Part shown: positions 20,363 through 31,071 of the stretch, in pieces
How positions within the stretch are numbered: position 1 is the stretch's first letter
How the letters are laid out: each line of letters starts with the position of its first letter
Assembly: GCA_938743325.2 (NCBI GenBank)
Contig: OW568873.1
Coordinates: forward strand, 248,001 to 312,000
Source: Pycnococcus provasolii
Lineage: Eukaryota; Chlorophyta; Pseudoscourfieldiophyceae; Pseudoscourfieldiales; Pycnococcaceae
Direction of reading: 5' to 3'
Length of the DNA stretch: 64,000 bases
Made by a program: the position numbers and the translations under genes
Notes under the pieces: model-generated
Databases searched by the model: none
The model's input: the letters and a program-made list of their open reading frames with translations, nothing else
Told to the model about the DNA's origin: nothing

Positions 20363-21847
20363 TCACCACTGCTCGCCCACGTCCGACGTCTGCTGCTTGC
20401 GTCCACGCCGAGACACCTTCGTCGTGTACCGGTCTGCCCGAAATGCAGATAGGTCAAGCGAAGCCTTGCCGTCCAAAATGAGCTCACTCATCACCTTACC
20501 CGCAATAGGACCCCAAGTGATTCCCCAGCAGTTGTGGGCAGCGTTGATGTAAGCGTTCGCGATTCCCGGAACGGGTCCCATCAGCGGCCGTGCATCCGGC
20601 GCGCACGGCCTCATGCACGCGCCAATCTCATCTGGCGCATCGCTCGCTTCACTTGTCATCGACTTTAGGCAGCTTGACCCAGCCTCAACACGCGATGGAT
20701 TCGCGGCGACCATTGTTGCCCTCTCGCAGTCGCCGCCCTCCTTTAGGCGGTCGCCTTCCACGTAGTCCGAACCGCCAATGCCGCAGATGTACAGGCTCCC
20801 ATCAGATCGAGGGTACACCTCCAAATGCGTTCCAAATCGCCCATCCTCTGCGCAGAATAGCGCGTACGGGTCGTTTCGCACAGCCTCCCTCTGCTTCCAA
20901 AGGCAGTGCGTCGACTTGATGCCGGTGATCGGCCATGCATCCGCCGGCAAACCGAACCACTGGCTCGCGAGCGTGCTCCACACGCCCATACATATCAAAA
21001 CGTCCGTGCAAGGCACGACAGTCTCATCGCCACGTTCGTTTTCACGAACACGCACTCCCGTGACGCAGTCATCCTCCATAACCACGCCCACAACACGCTG
21101 TCCTGTTTTGATAACTGCGCCAAGATTTTCGGCAGCTTGTGCTAGTTTGTTCGTCACTTCCGCGGGCGTCACTTGCGCAGTGCGCGTCGGGTCGTCCATA
21201 AGCCTAGCGCTTGCAATCTCACCATCCAACCATGTCGGCGTGTCGCCACCGAGTCCGTTTTCGTTGCGTTTCCCACCACGTACTTGCAGCGTCGGAATCG
21301 TGCGATAGCTCTTGATGTCGAGTTCCTTGGCAAGCTGCGCGTGCAGTTCGAACGACTGCTTATGGAGCTGGTCTGTCGCGGCGTCTCCCCAGTCTGCGGC
21401 GAGGAATCCACCCGCTTGTCCTGAAGCCGAGCACGCTATTTTGTCTTCTCTCTCGAGCAGTGTGACTTGGAAACGAGGGTTTTGACTTTCGCCGTCGTCT
21501 TCCTTTTCGTTGCGTCGTCGTAGGTCAGAGAGTTTCTTGGACAGGTAGTAGGTCGCCGCGCATCCGTGTATCCCCCCTCCGATGACAACGACAGATCGCG
21601 ACAAGGCCGTCGGATCTGACCTAGATGAACGAATCGCTGCCTTATTATCCGTAGATGCAGATGCAGATGCAGATGCAGATGCACACAGCACCACCTTTTG
21701 AGGAGCACCTCGACCACCACTTATAAGGGTATGTCGTGGTGTTGCAGAGACACCAGGAGATCGCATATTATAAGGAGTTCTTCGACCCTTAAGAAGAGGT
21801 GAGTGAGGCACTACTGTATACACGTTTACGATGTGCAAACGGCTCAT
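20363..21847 (-). CDS. FAD-dependent oxidoreductase, D-amino-acid/glycine oxidase (DAO) superfamily
   Basis: About 494 residues from the ATG at 21847. The ATG at 21766 is an alternative that begins at the plastid-like leader. The leader is Ser/Arg-rich with an (Ala-Ser) run. The Rossmann dinucleotide motif VVVIGGGIHGCAATYYLSKKL follows (GxGxxG), with the acidic end of the second strand at TLLERE. The C-terminal part has the family pattern R-P-C-A-P-D-A-R-P-L-M-G-P, then AHNCWGITWGPIAGKVMSELI, which closes over the flavin. The closest relatives I recall are FOXRED/TDA3-type and glycine-oxidase-like enzymes. The amine substrate cannot be read from sequence. Plastid or mitochondrial location is inferred. 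Confidence 0.82.
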   Translation of the reverse strand: MSRLHIVNVYTVVPHSPLLKGRRTPYNMRSPGVSATPRHTLISGGRGAPQKVVLCASASASASASTDNKAAIRSSRSDPTALSRSVVVIGGGIHGCAATYYLSKKLSDLRRRNEKEDDGESQNPRFQVTLLEREDKIACSASGQAGGFLAADWGDAATDQLHKQSFELHAQLAKELDIKSYRTIPTLQVRGGKRNENGLGGDTPTWLDGEIASARLMDDPTRTAQVTPAEVTNKLAQAAENLGAVIKTGQRVVGVVMEDDCVTGVRVRENERGDETVVPCTDVLICMGVWSTLASQWFGLPADAWPITGIKSTHCLWKQREAVRNDPYALFCAEDGRFGTHLEVYPRSDGSLYICGIGGSDYVEGDRLKEGGDCERATMVAANPSRVEAGSSCLKSMTSEASDAPDEIGACMRPCAPDARPLMGPVPGIANAYINAAHNCWGITWGPIAGKVMSELILDGKASLDLSAFRADRYTTKVSRRGRKQQTSDVGEQW

Positions 21848-22506
21848 GCATGCATGCGTCAACAACAGCTAGCTGATCGACGTGGTGAACGACGGGAAAT
21901 GAGTAGACACGTTAGACTATTTACCCACACAGGTACACGGGTCCAGATCCGGGATAGATTAAGGTTAGTCTATAGAATTTCGGGGATCGACTTTATGTAG
22001 GGGATCAGGAGGGAGGGAGAGAAGTCAAGAACAAGGGCCCCCGAGATTTCATTCCCCATTTCACCAGAGCACTACGAGGGGGACCCTAACCCGAACCCGA
22101 ACCCGAACCCGAACCCTAACCCTAACCCTAACCCTAACCCTAACCCTAACCCTAACCTCTGGGCAACTACCATATTATCATTATTATGTACTTGATGGTC
22201 GATCACGTGCTTAATTAAGGTAGTTGCTCGGAGCTCCCGTTGTAACTTGTACGTGGCAAGTACAGTATCAGGTGATTGATCAGAGGCATGCGGTGATTTC
22301 CTACCCGGTACGGTAGCGGTATGTACTGTGGGATCACGTGACCGATCAGTCAACGTGAATTGGTACGTATCCTTGTACACCTCTAGAGATCCTCGAGGGT
22401 TCGTTTCATTTCTTTGCTTGTTCATACTACTGCATAGGTACCGTACTCATTCCGTGTTTACATATATCGTTAAGGTGAGAAGAAATATCGAAGTGCAGTT
22501 AGTAAG
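21848..22506. other. Divergent promoter region with telomere-like array
   Basis: About 660 bp separate two divergent genes. It contains the array at 22083-22157 and short tgatcg/gatcac-type palindromes. No gene seen. Confidence 0.45.
22083..22157 (-). repeat. Telomere-like array (CCCTAA with CCCGAA variants)
   Basis: About twelve six-base units: four CCCGAA variants followed by a run of CCCTAA on the plus strand. It lies about 350 bp upstream of the four-helix protein. Confidence 0.95.
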
Positions 22507-23001
22507 ATGGCGGTCTCTCCCTTACCCGAAGATAAGCCGAAGTTGGTGTTCCACGCCGCCATGATGGCCATACAAAACATCGGATTCATGATGATGTACT
22601 ACGACATATGGGGCGACACGTCGCCCGACTTCGTATGCAAGGACACTAGAGAGGCCGTGGGTTTCATGGCGCTGACGTGCTTCTGCGTCGCGTTCCTGTG
22701 CGTGGGCATGGCGTTCGGCGGATACATTGCTGACACAACCACTTTCGCACTCTACTGGCTCCTCCACCTCGTGGGAGGAGCGTGCTACACGGCTTGCACA
22801 GTCATGATCCCACTCGCGCGGTGGAGTGACGACGGAAAGGCGTGCGCAGCGCTGACTCCTGTGAACGGAGACCGGCTCGAGGTGGTGTACTACTTGCACG
22901 CCGCGCTGTACATGGTGTATGTCGGAGGCATGCTAAGCATCACGTACTTTTCGTTCTTGAAGCCCACGTTCTTTTCCGCCAGCGTCGGTGACAAGCCTTA
23001 A
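22507..23001 (+). CDS. Small four-helix membrane protein, family unrecognised
   Basis: A 164-residue protein with an ATG start. It has four hydrophobic segments: AAMMAIQNIGFMMMYY, FMALTCFCVAFLCVGMAF, FALYWLLHLVGGACYTACTVMIPL and ALYMVYVGGMLSITYF. Short loops carry Cys at about residues 43 and 118, which could pair outside the membrane. The N-terminus is short and polar. I do not recognise the family. The intact frame, good codon use and strong helices support a real gene. Confidence 0.7.
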   Translation: MAVSPLPEDKPKLVFHAAMMAIQNIGFMMMYYDIWGDTSPDFVCKDTREAVGFMALTCFCVAFLCVGMAFGGYIADTTTFALYWLLHLVGGACYTACTVMIPLARWSDDGKACAALTPVNGDRLEVVYYLHAALYMVYVGGMLSITYFSFLKPTFFSASVGDKP

Positions 23002-23168
23002 CCAAAGCATTTGTTGCTTACTCCGTCGTCCTTTTCAACTCGGCTGCAGTTAAGTTAAGTTTCAAGAAGAGTTGGTTACCCGGCTCGAGGAGGTGTACTA
23101 CATGTTATGTGGACTGTGTGCATCTTATCTCTAAATCTATTAGACACAACTGAATGAGCAATCACAGC

Positions 23169-23981
23169 TTACTCCGTACCATACGCTCTGTCGCCCGCGT
23201 CTCCAAGACCTGGGACGATGTACCCCTTATCGTTGAGCTCGGGGTCAATCATCGCACTGTACATGATGAGTTCTGGAAACTCTTCACCAAGCTTCGTCAG
23301 CGCGGGAGGCGCGCACACCGCGCACACGAGCCTGACATTCTTGATGTCCGCGCCGCGGTCAAGCACGTCGCGGACGGCTTTGATGGCGGTACCGCCGGTT
23401 GCCACCATCGGGTCAGCGATAACGACGAGGTCGTCCGAGGTGAACTGCTTGGGCAGTTTGTCAAGATACATCGACGCCTCGAGCGTCTCCTCGTCGCGCA
23501 CGTATCCAAGGTGGCACGTTCTTGAGATTGGGAATACGAGGTGCGCTTGTTCGACGAGAACGAGTCCAGCGCGCAGTACTGGAACGACGGTCACAGGCTT
23601 CGAAGGGTCGACGAATGTCGCCTCCGCGACACCGCATGGCGTTTCCACCTCGAAGTCGACGGTTTGGAGCAGGTCTTTTGCGCACTCGTACAGCAGGAGC
23701 CGTCCAAGTTCCGCCATGGCGGATCGGAACGCCGCGGACGGCGTATCTTTATTTCGCGCGATACTCATGAAGTGTTTGACAAGCGGGTGCGGCGGCACGT
23801 ACACCGCCATTTGCATGCGCGCATCTTCTTTGGACGTCGCACGACACAAACCAACCAACTTGGGTGCCCAAGATGAAGAAGACGAAGAAGATGAAGAAGA
23901 AGAAGAAGCACGGAAACGCGTCTTTGGACTTGGACGACAAGACCGCACCCCAGGCATAGAAGGAGAAGGCATGGCGGCCAT
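23169..23981 (-). CDS. UPRT: Uracil phosphoribosyltransferase (UPRT), probably plastid-targeted
   Basis: About 270 residues from the ATG at 23981. The frame runs further upstream without an ATG. Residues 1-40 are Ser/Arg-rich with a Ser run, like a plastid transit peptide. The enzyme converts uracil and PRPP to UMP in pyrimidine salvage. Visible motifs are HPLVKHFMSIARNKDTPSAAFR, VVPVLRAGLVLVEQ, the PRPP-binding loop VVIADPMVATGGTAIKAV, and the C-terminal uracil-binding GYIVPGLGDAGDRAYGTE. All are intact and the length is normal for UPRT plus leader. It is not fused to uridine kinase, unlike the dual-domain plant enzymes. Confidence 0.95.
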   Translation of the reverse strand: MAAMPSPSMPGVRSCRPSPKTRFRASSSSSSSSSSSSWAPKLVGLCRATSKEDARMQMAVYVPPHPLVKHFMSIARNKDTPSAAFRSAMAELGRLLLYECAKDLLQTVDFEVETPCGVAEATFVDPSKPVTVVPVLRAGLVLVEQAHLVFPISRTCHLGYVRDEETLEASMYLDKLPKQFTSDDLVVIADPMVATGGTAIKAVRDVLDRGADIKNVRLVCAVCAPPALTKLGEEFPELIMYSAMIDPELNDKGYIVPGLGDAGDRAYGTE

Positions 23982-24087
23982 AAAAATGGTAAGGATGCAA
24001 GGGGGCGAAAGCAAACGAAAGCAAAAGGCTGAAAGGGCTTATCCAAATTCCAATACAGTACGAGTTCCAAGAAGAACCCGAATGCAT

Positions 24088-24143
24088 AACCCTAATCGTA
24101 ACCCTAACCCGAAGCAAAACCCTAACCCCAAATCCTAACCCTA
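24088..24143 (-). repeat. Degenerate telomere-like array
   Basis: About seven CCCTAA-type units with substitutions, 107 bp upstream of the UPRT start. Confidence 0.85.
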
Positions 24144-24305
24144 CTACCATCGTCTACCTTAGATGACAGAGATGACTGAACTAGGGTAAATAAATGACAT
24201 ATATCGAAAGGGGAAGGGAAGGGGACGACGAGGACAAGAGGACGAGAAAAGGCAACGACGAGGACAGGACAGGACATGTATACAGTCAGAGAACCGATTA
24301 TTCCA

Positions 24306-24335
24306 CAGATACTGATACTGATACTGATACTGATA
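24306..24335 (+). repeat. GATACT hexanucleotide repeat
   Basis: Five tandem copies of a gatact hexamer. Confidence 0.9.
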
Positions 24336-24565
24336 CATGTGCATCAGGCACAAGTACAGTAGGTACAGTACAGATACAGTATCTTTATATCATTGAGAAA
24401 CATACCCTACATGGAATAGCAGAAGAAAGAAAATCATCATGTTAACATTACTCAATAGACTATCTTAGATGAAACATCGATGACAGTGGGATTTATAAAC
24501 ATCACAGGCACATTTATTTATAAGTACTAGGAATTATAAATAAGGGAGATGAGGCAGCGCAGCCG

Positions 24566-25509
24566 TCACTCGTCTCGTACCAGCGCGCGTTTTCGACGGC
24601 GGTGCCGTGCGGGAGACGGTGCCGCGCCCTCGAGCGCGGCGCGCTTCACACCCTCCGAAGGACGCCGGCCGATCGCCGTAGGCAGGTCCTCCTGTGTCGT
24701 ACTCGGACTAGGCAGGTTCGACAAAGGCGCGGTCGTTCGGGCGTCGTCGTCGCCGCTGCAAGCAGTCACCGCGTCAAGACCGCTGATGTCCCCGGCCGAG
24801 TGCACGGGTGTCTCGAGCATCTGCTGCATCATCGTCGCAGCGTCGTTCAAGTTAAGAAGGTCCGAGCACGACATCCTACGATTTCCCTGAGATTGTGGTA
24901 CGTTGGCGAACAGACCGCCAGCACCTCCCGTCGTGCTAGCGGGCGACATGCCTCGCGAACTTGCACCGCTGCTTGCGCTGCTTCCACGCGACTTTGCTTG
25001 ACACCGCCGGCACATGGGCAACTCAATGCCGTCAGCCTGGTACTGCGTCTCCCCTGTCCACGCACCGCAACCTCGGCAGCTCTGAAACCAGCCTGTGTTT
25101 GTTTTTTTGTGGGTAGGGAAACGAAAACAAAAGGGTTGAGGGTGTCAGTTCCGTTCCAAGTGATGAGACAGCGCTGTTTTGTCATCAGAAAGAGCGTACC
25201 ATCCACTGGCACGTGCGTTCCCTCAAAGTACCGTGTCTGCTGGCTGTGAAGATCGCCACCACTCCCATCCTGCTGTGGAAAGCTCATCGCCGGTGGGTGG
25301 CTGTGTGCGTTGGGTGCGTAGTCACCACCCTCGAAGTACGTAGCTGCTCCGTCGTGCCCGCACCCTGCTGAGGCGTACACGGTCGCTTGTGCGTATCCTC
25401 GCAGCACCTCAGACCATGCGTGCTGCTGCGCTTCTTCTGCACTTGCACACTGTGCACCGATGTGCGCTGAGCCGTTGCACGAGCTCGGATCGCTGTTGTG
25501 GTACTGCAT
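24566..25509 (-). CDS. Two-exon protein with CxxC-CxxC zinc ribbon, function unknown
   Basis: I resolve two exons, 25509-25200 and 25092-24566, giving 278 residues. The intron (25199-25093, 107 nt) begins GTACGC, ends CAG and is phase 1. Splicing restores a continuous zinc motif spanning the junction: DGWFQSCRGCGAW followed 18 residues after the second Cys by CRRCQAK, a two-CxxC ribbon. Before it the protein is His/Gly/Ser-rich with an AEEAQQHAW helix; after it there is a Ser/Gly/Ala-rich region and a basic tail (RHRRRKR) like a nuclear signal. A coding-like stretch in another frame at 25627-25510 may be an upstream exon, so the true start could be earlier. Family unrecognised. Confidence 0.55.
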
Positions 25510-27387
25510 GATAATAGCTGTGATTCCAGAGCGCCTTTGCAAGCTCCGTTGGGTAAGTTTCCGCGTTCAGCACACGGCACCACACGTCGACCTCCTCGAG
25601 GTAATCTAGCTCAAGCTTACACACCACGAAGTCAGCGCGCTAGTGCGTCATGAATCGACCTGTACTGTACCTATATCAACCCAATATCAATCCTGTTGTC
25701 TCCTCCGAGCGAACGAGCCCTCTTAATCAGAATTACTCTCTGTCTGAGGTGCGAAAACTTTGGTAGATGAGACCAAGGACTGTTCACCAGCTTTGTCAAC
25801 TTCCACTTCGTTCGTTCCCAAGAAACTGCTTGACGTATCTCACTCAGCAGCTTGAAAGACGAAACTTCAAGAGGAAGACACGGGTCCCAAAACAAGTAAT
25901 CTGGAAAGAATACAGTACGACAAAAGGCAACACCACACCACACCTGTACGTATGTAAGTGCCACACGTGTAGTGCTATAAAGTATTAAAAAGATACAAAC
26001 GATGACACAAACGATGAAATAAAGACGGCCACGGTGCACCACCAGGTAACGCAACGACGTTTATTTATATAATATTAAAAAATAACAACTTCAGCACAAC
26101 TTTTCTTTTCAGCGGAATTCTAACGCGATTAGAACTATGCAAGGGCCCATATTATACCCCTTTCAGCACAACGAGTGTATATGCAAGTTCCAGGGTCCTC
26201 CGGGTAAAACCTTCTTCCAAGTTCCAACCAACCAACCACGTGCTCGTAAATAAGTCACGTGCTATCTAAGTGTGCCCGGTAGAGGGGGTGTGTAACCTCC
26301 TGTCATATGTATACATGTATACACATTCCTCGTGAAGAACAGGTTGTCTGTGGCAGTGTGGTACCCCTTTCTTCTCTCGCGACTCTTGAGGTCGTCGAAA
26401 GGGTTTTTTCCTCTTCCAAAGGATGTCGTTTTCGTGCTCTCTAAATTGGACTCTCTGTTTGTGTTTTCCATTCATCTTTTACATTCATTTTCGTTTCTTC
26501 GGTAAGCTTCTACCTAATTCCTCCCTCAGGCATGCGCAATTTTATGCCATTTCCACGCAATTCCCACATCCTGCAGACGGCCTTCAAGGCAACTGCGCAC
26601 ACGCTTCGACGCGCATTTTCTGCGTCTTGCCGGCCGCCACGTGCGGATCAAAGTCTCGTTTCGTTGCACGTTTGGTTGCCATGCCGGTAACGTTTCCTGA
26701 ATGATTCGCACGACCGAACGGACGCAAGAAAACGTGAGGTCACAGACCAAGGGCATATTACAGTAGGTTGAGATACCCAAAAAGCGGGAAAATAGTTCTG
26801 AACGAGGAAGCAAGGCCACTGTGTGGCCAAAACGAGTTTCAACGAAGCACGAGATCGAGACTTCGCTATTTCGGGAATCACAAGGCATGCTACACGGGAT
26901 GACAGATTTTCACGACAAAGATTGCGGTATCTTGCCAGATGGACAGATGGAAATAAATATCAAAAAACTTTCATGTCGACATCAAGCTTTTTGTGTGATT
27001 TTGAAGTTTTGTTATGCGAAGCTCAAAAAGTGCTTCCGGGAAGAGAAAAAGAAAAAGATCTCTCCCAGAGGATCCGCATTATGACCTTTACATTCACGAA
27101 CAGTCACGTCACGGTTTGAAGTGCTGTTGCAGTCACGCCAGCCGTTTTTTGATGCAAAGTTCCAGAAACGAGAACAGGTGTCCCAAGAGCAACCTAGGGT
27201 AGGATGAGAAGTTGAGAACCTTCTCCAAATTCCAAAACAAGAAGGGCGTCCGTGCCACCCTGGATCTGGATGGATAGATGAAACCCCGAGAAAAGGCCAA
27301 CAAAACCCCGATCCTAACCCTAACTCAAACCCTAACCCCCAAGGATAACCCACGACCAGGCCTCCCCCACAGTTACAGCTGAGGTGC
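25510..27387. other. Long intergenic region, no supported gene
   Basis: About 1.9 kb. Apart from the coding-like stretch near 25510-25627, the open frames here are short, mostly lack an ATG or compete on opposite strands, and have no recognisable domain. Bases 26040-26110 are AT-rich. A telomere-like cluster lies at 27311-27340. Confidence 0.45.
27311..27340 (-). repeat. Telomere-like cluster
   Basis: Three to four imperfect CCTAACCC-type units ending 48 bp before the RMT2-like start. Confidence 0.75.
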
Positions 27388-28578
27388 ATGGCGGCGGCGG
27401 CGGCGGCGGCGACTAACGCAGGTGGTGGTGGTGGTGGCGATCCCACTCTTCACGTTCCGTCGGCGCTGCTCCGCCAAGCCTCGTTCTGGGCCTCCTCAGG
27501 CGCCGCGGACAAACTCACGCGCCTCGTCGACACGTGGCGCGCGTCGTCCTCATCCAACAAGGCGTCGCACTTCTGGAGCGCGTTCGTCACGCACGCCGAG
27601 CGCACCACGGAACGCACGCCGCTGCACCTCGCAGCGTCTGCGGGACACGCCGACGTCGTGTGCCTTCTCGTCGAAAAGGGTGCTGCTTGGACGGCACTCG
27701 ACAGCAAAGGGCTCTGTGCTGCGCAGCTTGCCGAGGAGAATGGACACGACGAAATTGTCACGTACCTGCTCGATGCCGCGGTGAGGTCGGAGCTCGTGCT
27801 CGGCGCGGCGATGCGAGCGATGCGAGGTTACGACAACGACGACGCGGAAGGTGAGGCAACAACCCGCGATGCTCCGTACCTAAGTCACAAACTGACGTTT
27901 ACCGAAACGAGCATACTCGACGAGGCTGGCGACGCCGTGATGATGGCGTGGGAGGAGCCGCTGATGAACTTGGGCGCTCAAGTTGCGTGCTCGTCGTCGT
28001 CAAATAGCACCGAAACGACGTGTGGATCCATTCTCAACATTGGCTTTGGCATGGGTTTGGTTGACACGGCAATACAAAGCTTCCACCCAACGTTGCACAC
28101 GATCATCGAGGCACATCCCGATGTGTACAAGCGCATGCTCGATGCAGGATGGGGAAACAAACCAAACGTACAAATCGTCTTTGGACGGTGGCAAGACGAA
28201 TTGCCCAAGCTTGGCAAGTTTGACGGCATTTACTTTGACACGTACTCCGAGGACTACGAGGATATGCGTGAGCTGCACGCCGCACTGCCTCATCACATGA
28301 ATCCGGAGGGTGTGTATTCGTACTTCAATGGACTTGCGCCTAACAACGAATTCTTCGCCGCGGTGTACCGCGAAGTGTGTAAGCTCGAGCTAGGGTCACT
28401 CGGTTTCGAGGTATTCTTTCAGCCCGTCAGTGTGCAGGCATCACCTCCAGACGAGACATCAAAATCGACTTGGGCTGAGCTGTGGTCCGAAGTTCCGAGC
28501 GGGCGACGCTACTGGCACGATGGTCATGTTTTCTACGCGCCTGTGTGCACCTTCAAGGGAGAGCCGCAGGACTCCTAA
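27388..28578 (+). CDS. RMT2: RMT2-like protein arginine methyltransferase with ankyrin repeats
   Basis: A 396-residue protein starting at an ATG followed by a poly-Ala/Gly leader. Residues about 65-140 form two ankyrin repeats (RTPLHLAASAGHADVVCLLVEKGA, then CAAQLAEENGHDEIVTYLLDA). The methyltransferase domain begins near 175. The AdoMet site is ILNIGFGMGLVDTAIQ (a G-x-G-x-G form), with the acidic pair in IIEAHPDVYKRM. FDGIYFDTYSEDYEDM is the conserved post-core segment shared with guanidinoacetate methyltransferase. This order is that of yeast RMT2, which makes delta-N-methylarginine on ribosomal protein L12. The local stretch of Ser/Thr at about 205-215 is an insertion. Confidence 0.9.
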   Translation: MAAAAAAATNAGGGGGGDPTLHVPSALLRQASFWASSGAADKLTRLVDTWRASSSSNKASHFWSAFVTHAERTTERTPLHLAASAGHADVVCLLVEKGAAWTALDSKGLCAAQLAEENGHDEIVTYLLDAAVRSELVLGAAMRAMRGYDNDDAEGEATTRDAPYLSHKLTFTETSILDEAGDAVMMAWEEPLMNLGAQVACSSSSNSTETTCGSILNIGFGMGLVDTAIQSFHPTLHTIIEAHPDVYKRMLDAGWGNKPNVQIVFGRWQDELPKLGKFDGIYFDTYSEDYEDMRELHAALPHHMNPEGVYSYFNGLAPNNEFFAAVYREVCKLELGSLGFEVFFQPVSVQASPPDETSKSTWAELWSEVPSGRRYWHDGHVFYAPVCTFKGEPQDS

Positions 28579-28652
28579 TTAAGCTTTTTTGTAATAACAC
28601 AACTACAGAGATTATTTTACACAGAGATATTCAATATATAAGAATCAATAGA

Positions 28653-30604
28653 TCACGAAATGGAAGAATCTTCAGTCATGATGAATCTTCGCGCCAAGCT
28701 GCGTGCTCGCGACATCACGTGCCGTAGAGGCGCAGGAAGCCCAAACACTGGAAAGAGAAGCACAGCGTCCACACACAGCGCGCCATTTTCGACAATGGCA
28801 AACAGAACGCTGAACACAAGCAAAAGGTTGGAAAAACTTGCACCGAGCGCCCATAGCACATCCATGGCAACACCGAGCAATTCCGTCGCCACATCGTAGC
28901 CAACCATCAGCAGGAGACGCGAGTGCAACAGGGCATCTTCCGCAGGAGACGACGTTTGAACATCCGGGAAGTGTTCGTTGTCAACGTCATCGCTATACAT
29001 GTCATGTTGTTGCTGAAGATTGGCGGCGGCGTCGTCCACGTCCTCCTGCGTCTCGTCTGCCAGTAAGAGTGGCGCACTTAAGTCTTCATCCTGCGTCACG
29101 GATGAGGACATGGTCTTGATGATGCACCACGAGCAGAAGGCAATTGCGAATGCGGAGGCGGTGTCCATGACAAGAACCTGTGTCGGGCCGTACAGAAGCC
29201 ACCACGTCGCACTGTTGTTGCTAGACGGGTCGAGACGTGAAGATGGACCATGGATGATCCGCATCGCTGCAGAAGATATGGAGCTGATTGTTGCAATCAC
29301 CAAATGAACGTAATTGAAGTGTCTTTGCGTGGGCGGTCGCTCATCCTCCTGGTGTCGCCACATGCGTGTGGCAAGCACGCACAGATACCCCTTGTTGGCC
29401 AAAACGGAAATGCACCATGGCGCAAAGGCAATCTCACGCCAGTACCCGGCACTGCCAAGCGCACCATATGACTGGGCAACCATGAATCCCAGCGCGGAGG
29501 CAAGGCATGCAAGCTTCACCATCACGAGTGTGCAGCACGCGGCGCGGACCGCACCGCATGTCCCAAGCCACCCACGACGGATCATAGCCACAAGAAGCAA
29601 GGAGCCACCGACGGCACTTGACAAGTATGCTGGCACCGCAGCTGTTCCAAGGATTTCGAAATAACTGCTTGAAGCCTCTTCGCCGTGGTTGTCCTCGCTG
29701 AAAATAAGTCCGCTGCAAAGGAGTAGAGGGGCCGAAACGAAAAGGCTCGCCACGACAGCCACGGCAGAGATGGACGCGATCCGTCTGCCGGTGATGGTAT
29801 CGCCGAGAAGTTCGCTCGCAAGAACGGGAACGGACGGGGCAACCGGAAGAGCACCGTAGATGAATGCGAGCGTGCCGCTGTCGCGGTCGCCCTTGCTGAG
29901 CGCGTATGCGGTGACCGCCGCCGCTGCGGGCGCAAGTAAATGCTTACAGCCGAGCACACCGGCAACCGCGAGTCCACCAGACATGTTTCCTGCAGACGTG
30001 GTAGAGTGATGATTCGTATGTCTGATCGTCGCAAGCCGCGCACCGAGGCTGACGAGCGCTGTAGCTGGATATGCGTTGGCGAGCGTTTCGAGCGTCATTT
30101 TCAAAGGCTTCCACGTGATTCCTCCCTGCAAGGCGTTCAACGCAAGTCCTAATATACTTGCAACCACGAGAGGCATTCGAGCGGTAAGTCTTATTGTGTC
30201 CCCTCGCGTTCCCCCTCTGCCTTGGTTCAGCAGAGCGACGCCCGCGGAAGTGAAGAGGATGAGCTGCACAGGCGCGACAAGAAAGAGCTGCGTGGCAAAT
30301 GCAGGCCGTTTCATCCCAAAGAGTGCGTCGACGATGGGATAGCCCACCGCGATATCGTTGGACTGCGTCGCGAGAAGCACCGCTGCACCTGCCCACGCAC
30401 TCCTTTGTGATTGTTTGCTCGCTATGGACGCCACCGCGGCTGACGCGAGTGCACAAATACTTTTTGCGATGAGCGCGGACACGATGAAAGCGACGTTGGT
30501 CAAGTGGAAGTCAGCTTGTGCAAGGCTGACGAGAACAGCCGCGGGAAGTGCGAGCGTCGCGACGAACGCACCGAGCGCGGCGACGGGTCCTGAAGAGGAG
30601 TGGG

Positions 30605-30637
<33 letters not shown>

Positions 30638-30758
30638 TGACGAACGCCAGCGCCGCACCCGTGAAGGTGAGGAGCGCGGTGCTGATGACAGCGTTCGTCA
30701 ACGCGGAGACGCCCCCTGAGGACGACGGCGGCGGCGGTGGCGCGGGAATAGACGACAT
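28653..30758 (-). CDS. PIN-type transporter fused to a second helix bundle (GPR155/LYCHOS-like)
   Basis: A 701-residue polytopic protein starting at the ATG at 30758. The N-terminal two-thirds is an auxin-efflux-carrier-type transporter domain with about ten helices. Marks are ATQSNDIAVGYPIVDALFG (the broken helix motif) and FIYGALPVAPSVPVLASELLGD, which matches the membrane-transport motif of GPR155. After about residue 380 at least five further helices form a second bundle, as in GPR155/LYCHOS, where a PIN-like transporter is joined to a GPCR-like module that senses cholesterol at lysosomes. The DEP domain found in animal GPR155 is absent; the C-terminus ends after two more helices. A Ser run sits after the first helix. 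Ligand and compartment are unknown. Confidence 0.75.
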
Positions 30759-30798
30759 CTGCAGTACTTATCTAAACTTATCCCAAACAAAGATAGAT

Positions 30799-30807
30799 AA
30801 AGTTAAA
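30799..30807 (+). repeat. Target site duplication of the second MULE, left copy
   Basis: The nine bases aaagttaaa directly precede the left inverted repeat and recur at 32123-32131. Confidence 0.85.
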
Positions 30808-30969
30808 GGGAGAAATACAGTACGCCCCGAGCCAGAAAATCGAAATTGCAGTACGCCCCGTTTTCGTCCTAGTTCGCCCCGGAAAGAAATCCTAATTACA
30901 GTACGCCCCGGTCTGAAATTCTAACCCTAACCCTAACCCCAACCCACTGTATTCTGTCGTTGTCCGGTT
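30808..30969 (+). repeat. Second MULE left inverted repeat (162 bp)
   Basis: Identical by eye to the reverse complement of 31961-32122. Includes the telomere-like tract at 30921-30940. Confidence 0.92.
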
Positions 30970-31071
30970 GTTGCCACTTCGGAAGGAACTCCTTATCCTC
31001 ACCGTATCTCTCATTCTTCTCCAGATTCTTCTTGGGGCATCATGAACTCCTCCTCTTCATTCTCGTCGTCC

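Larger units (their letters stand above)
23982..24565. other. Intergenic with telomere-like and GATACT repeats
   Basis: No gene seen. Holds the telomere-like array at 24088-24143 and the hexamer repeat near 24306-24335. Confidence 0.45.

Noticed and set aside
25671-26054. Open frame of 127 codons on the minus strand with hydrophobic beginning
   Set aside because: There is no ATG in the frame (it starts at TTG), no recognisable domain, and it lies in AT-rich intergenic sequence.
26526-26888. 120-codon ATG frame on the minus strand
   Set aside because: Competing open frames of similar size cover the same bases on the plus strand, and the composition shows no domain or signal.
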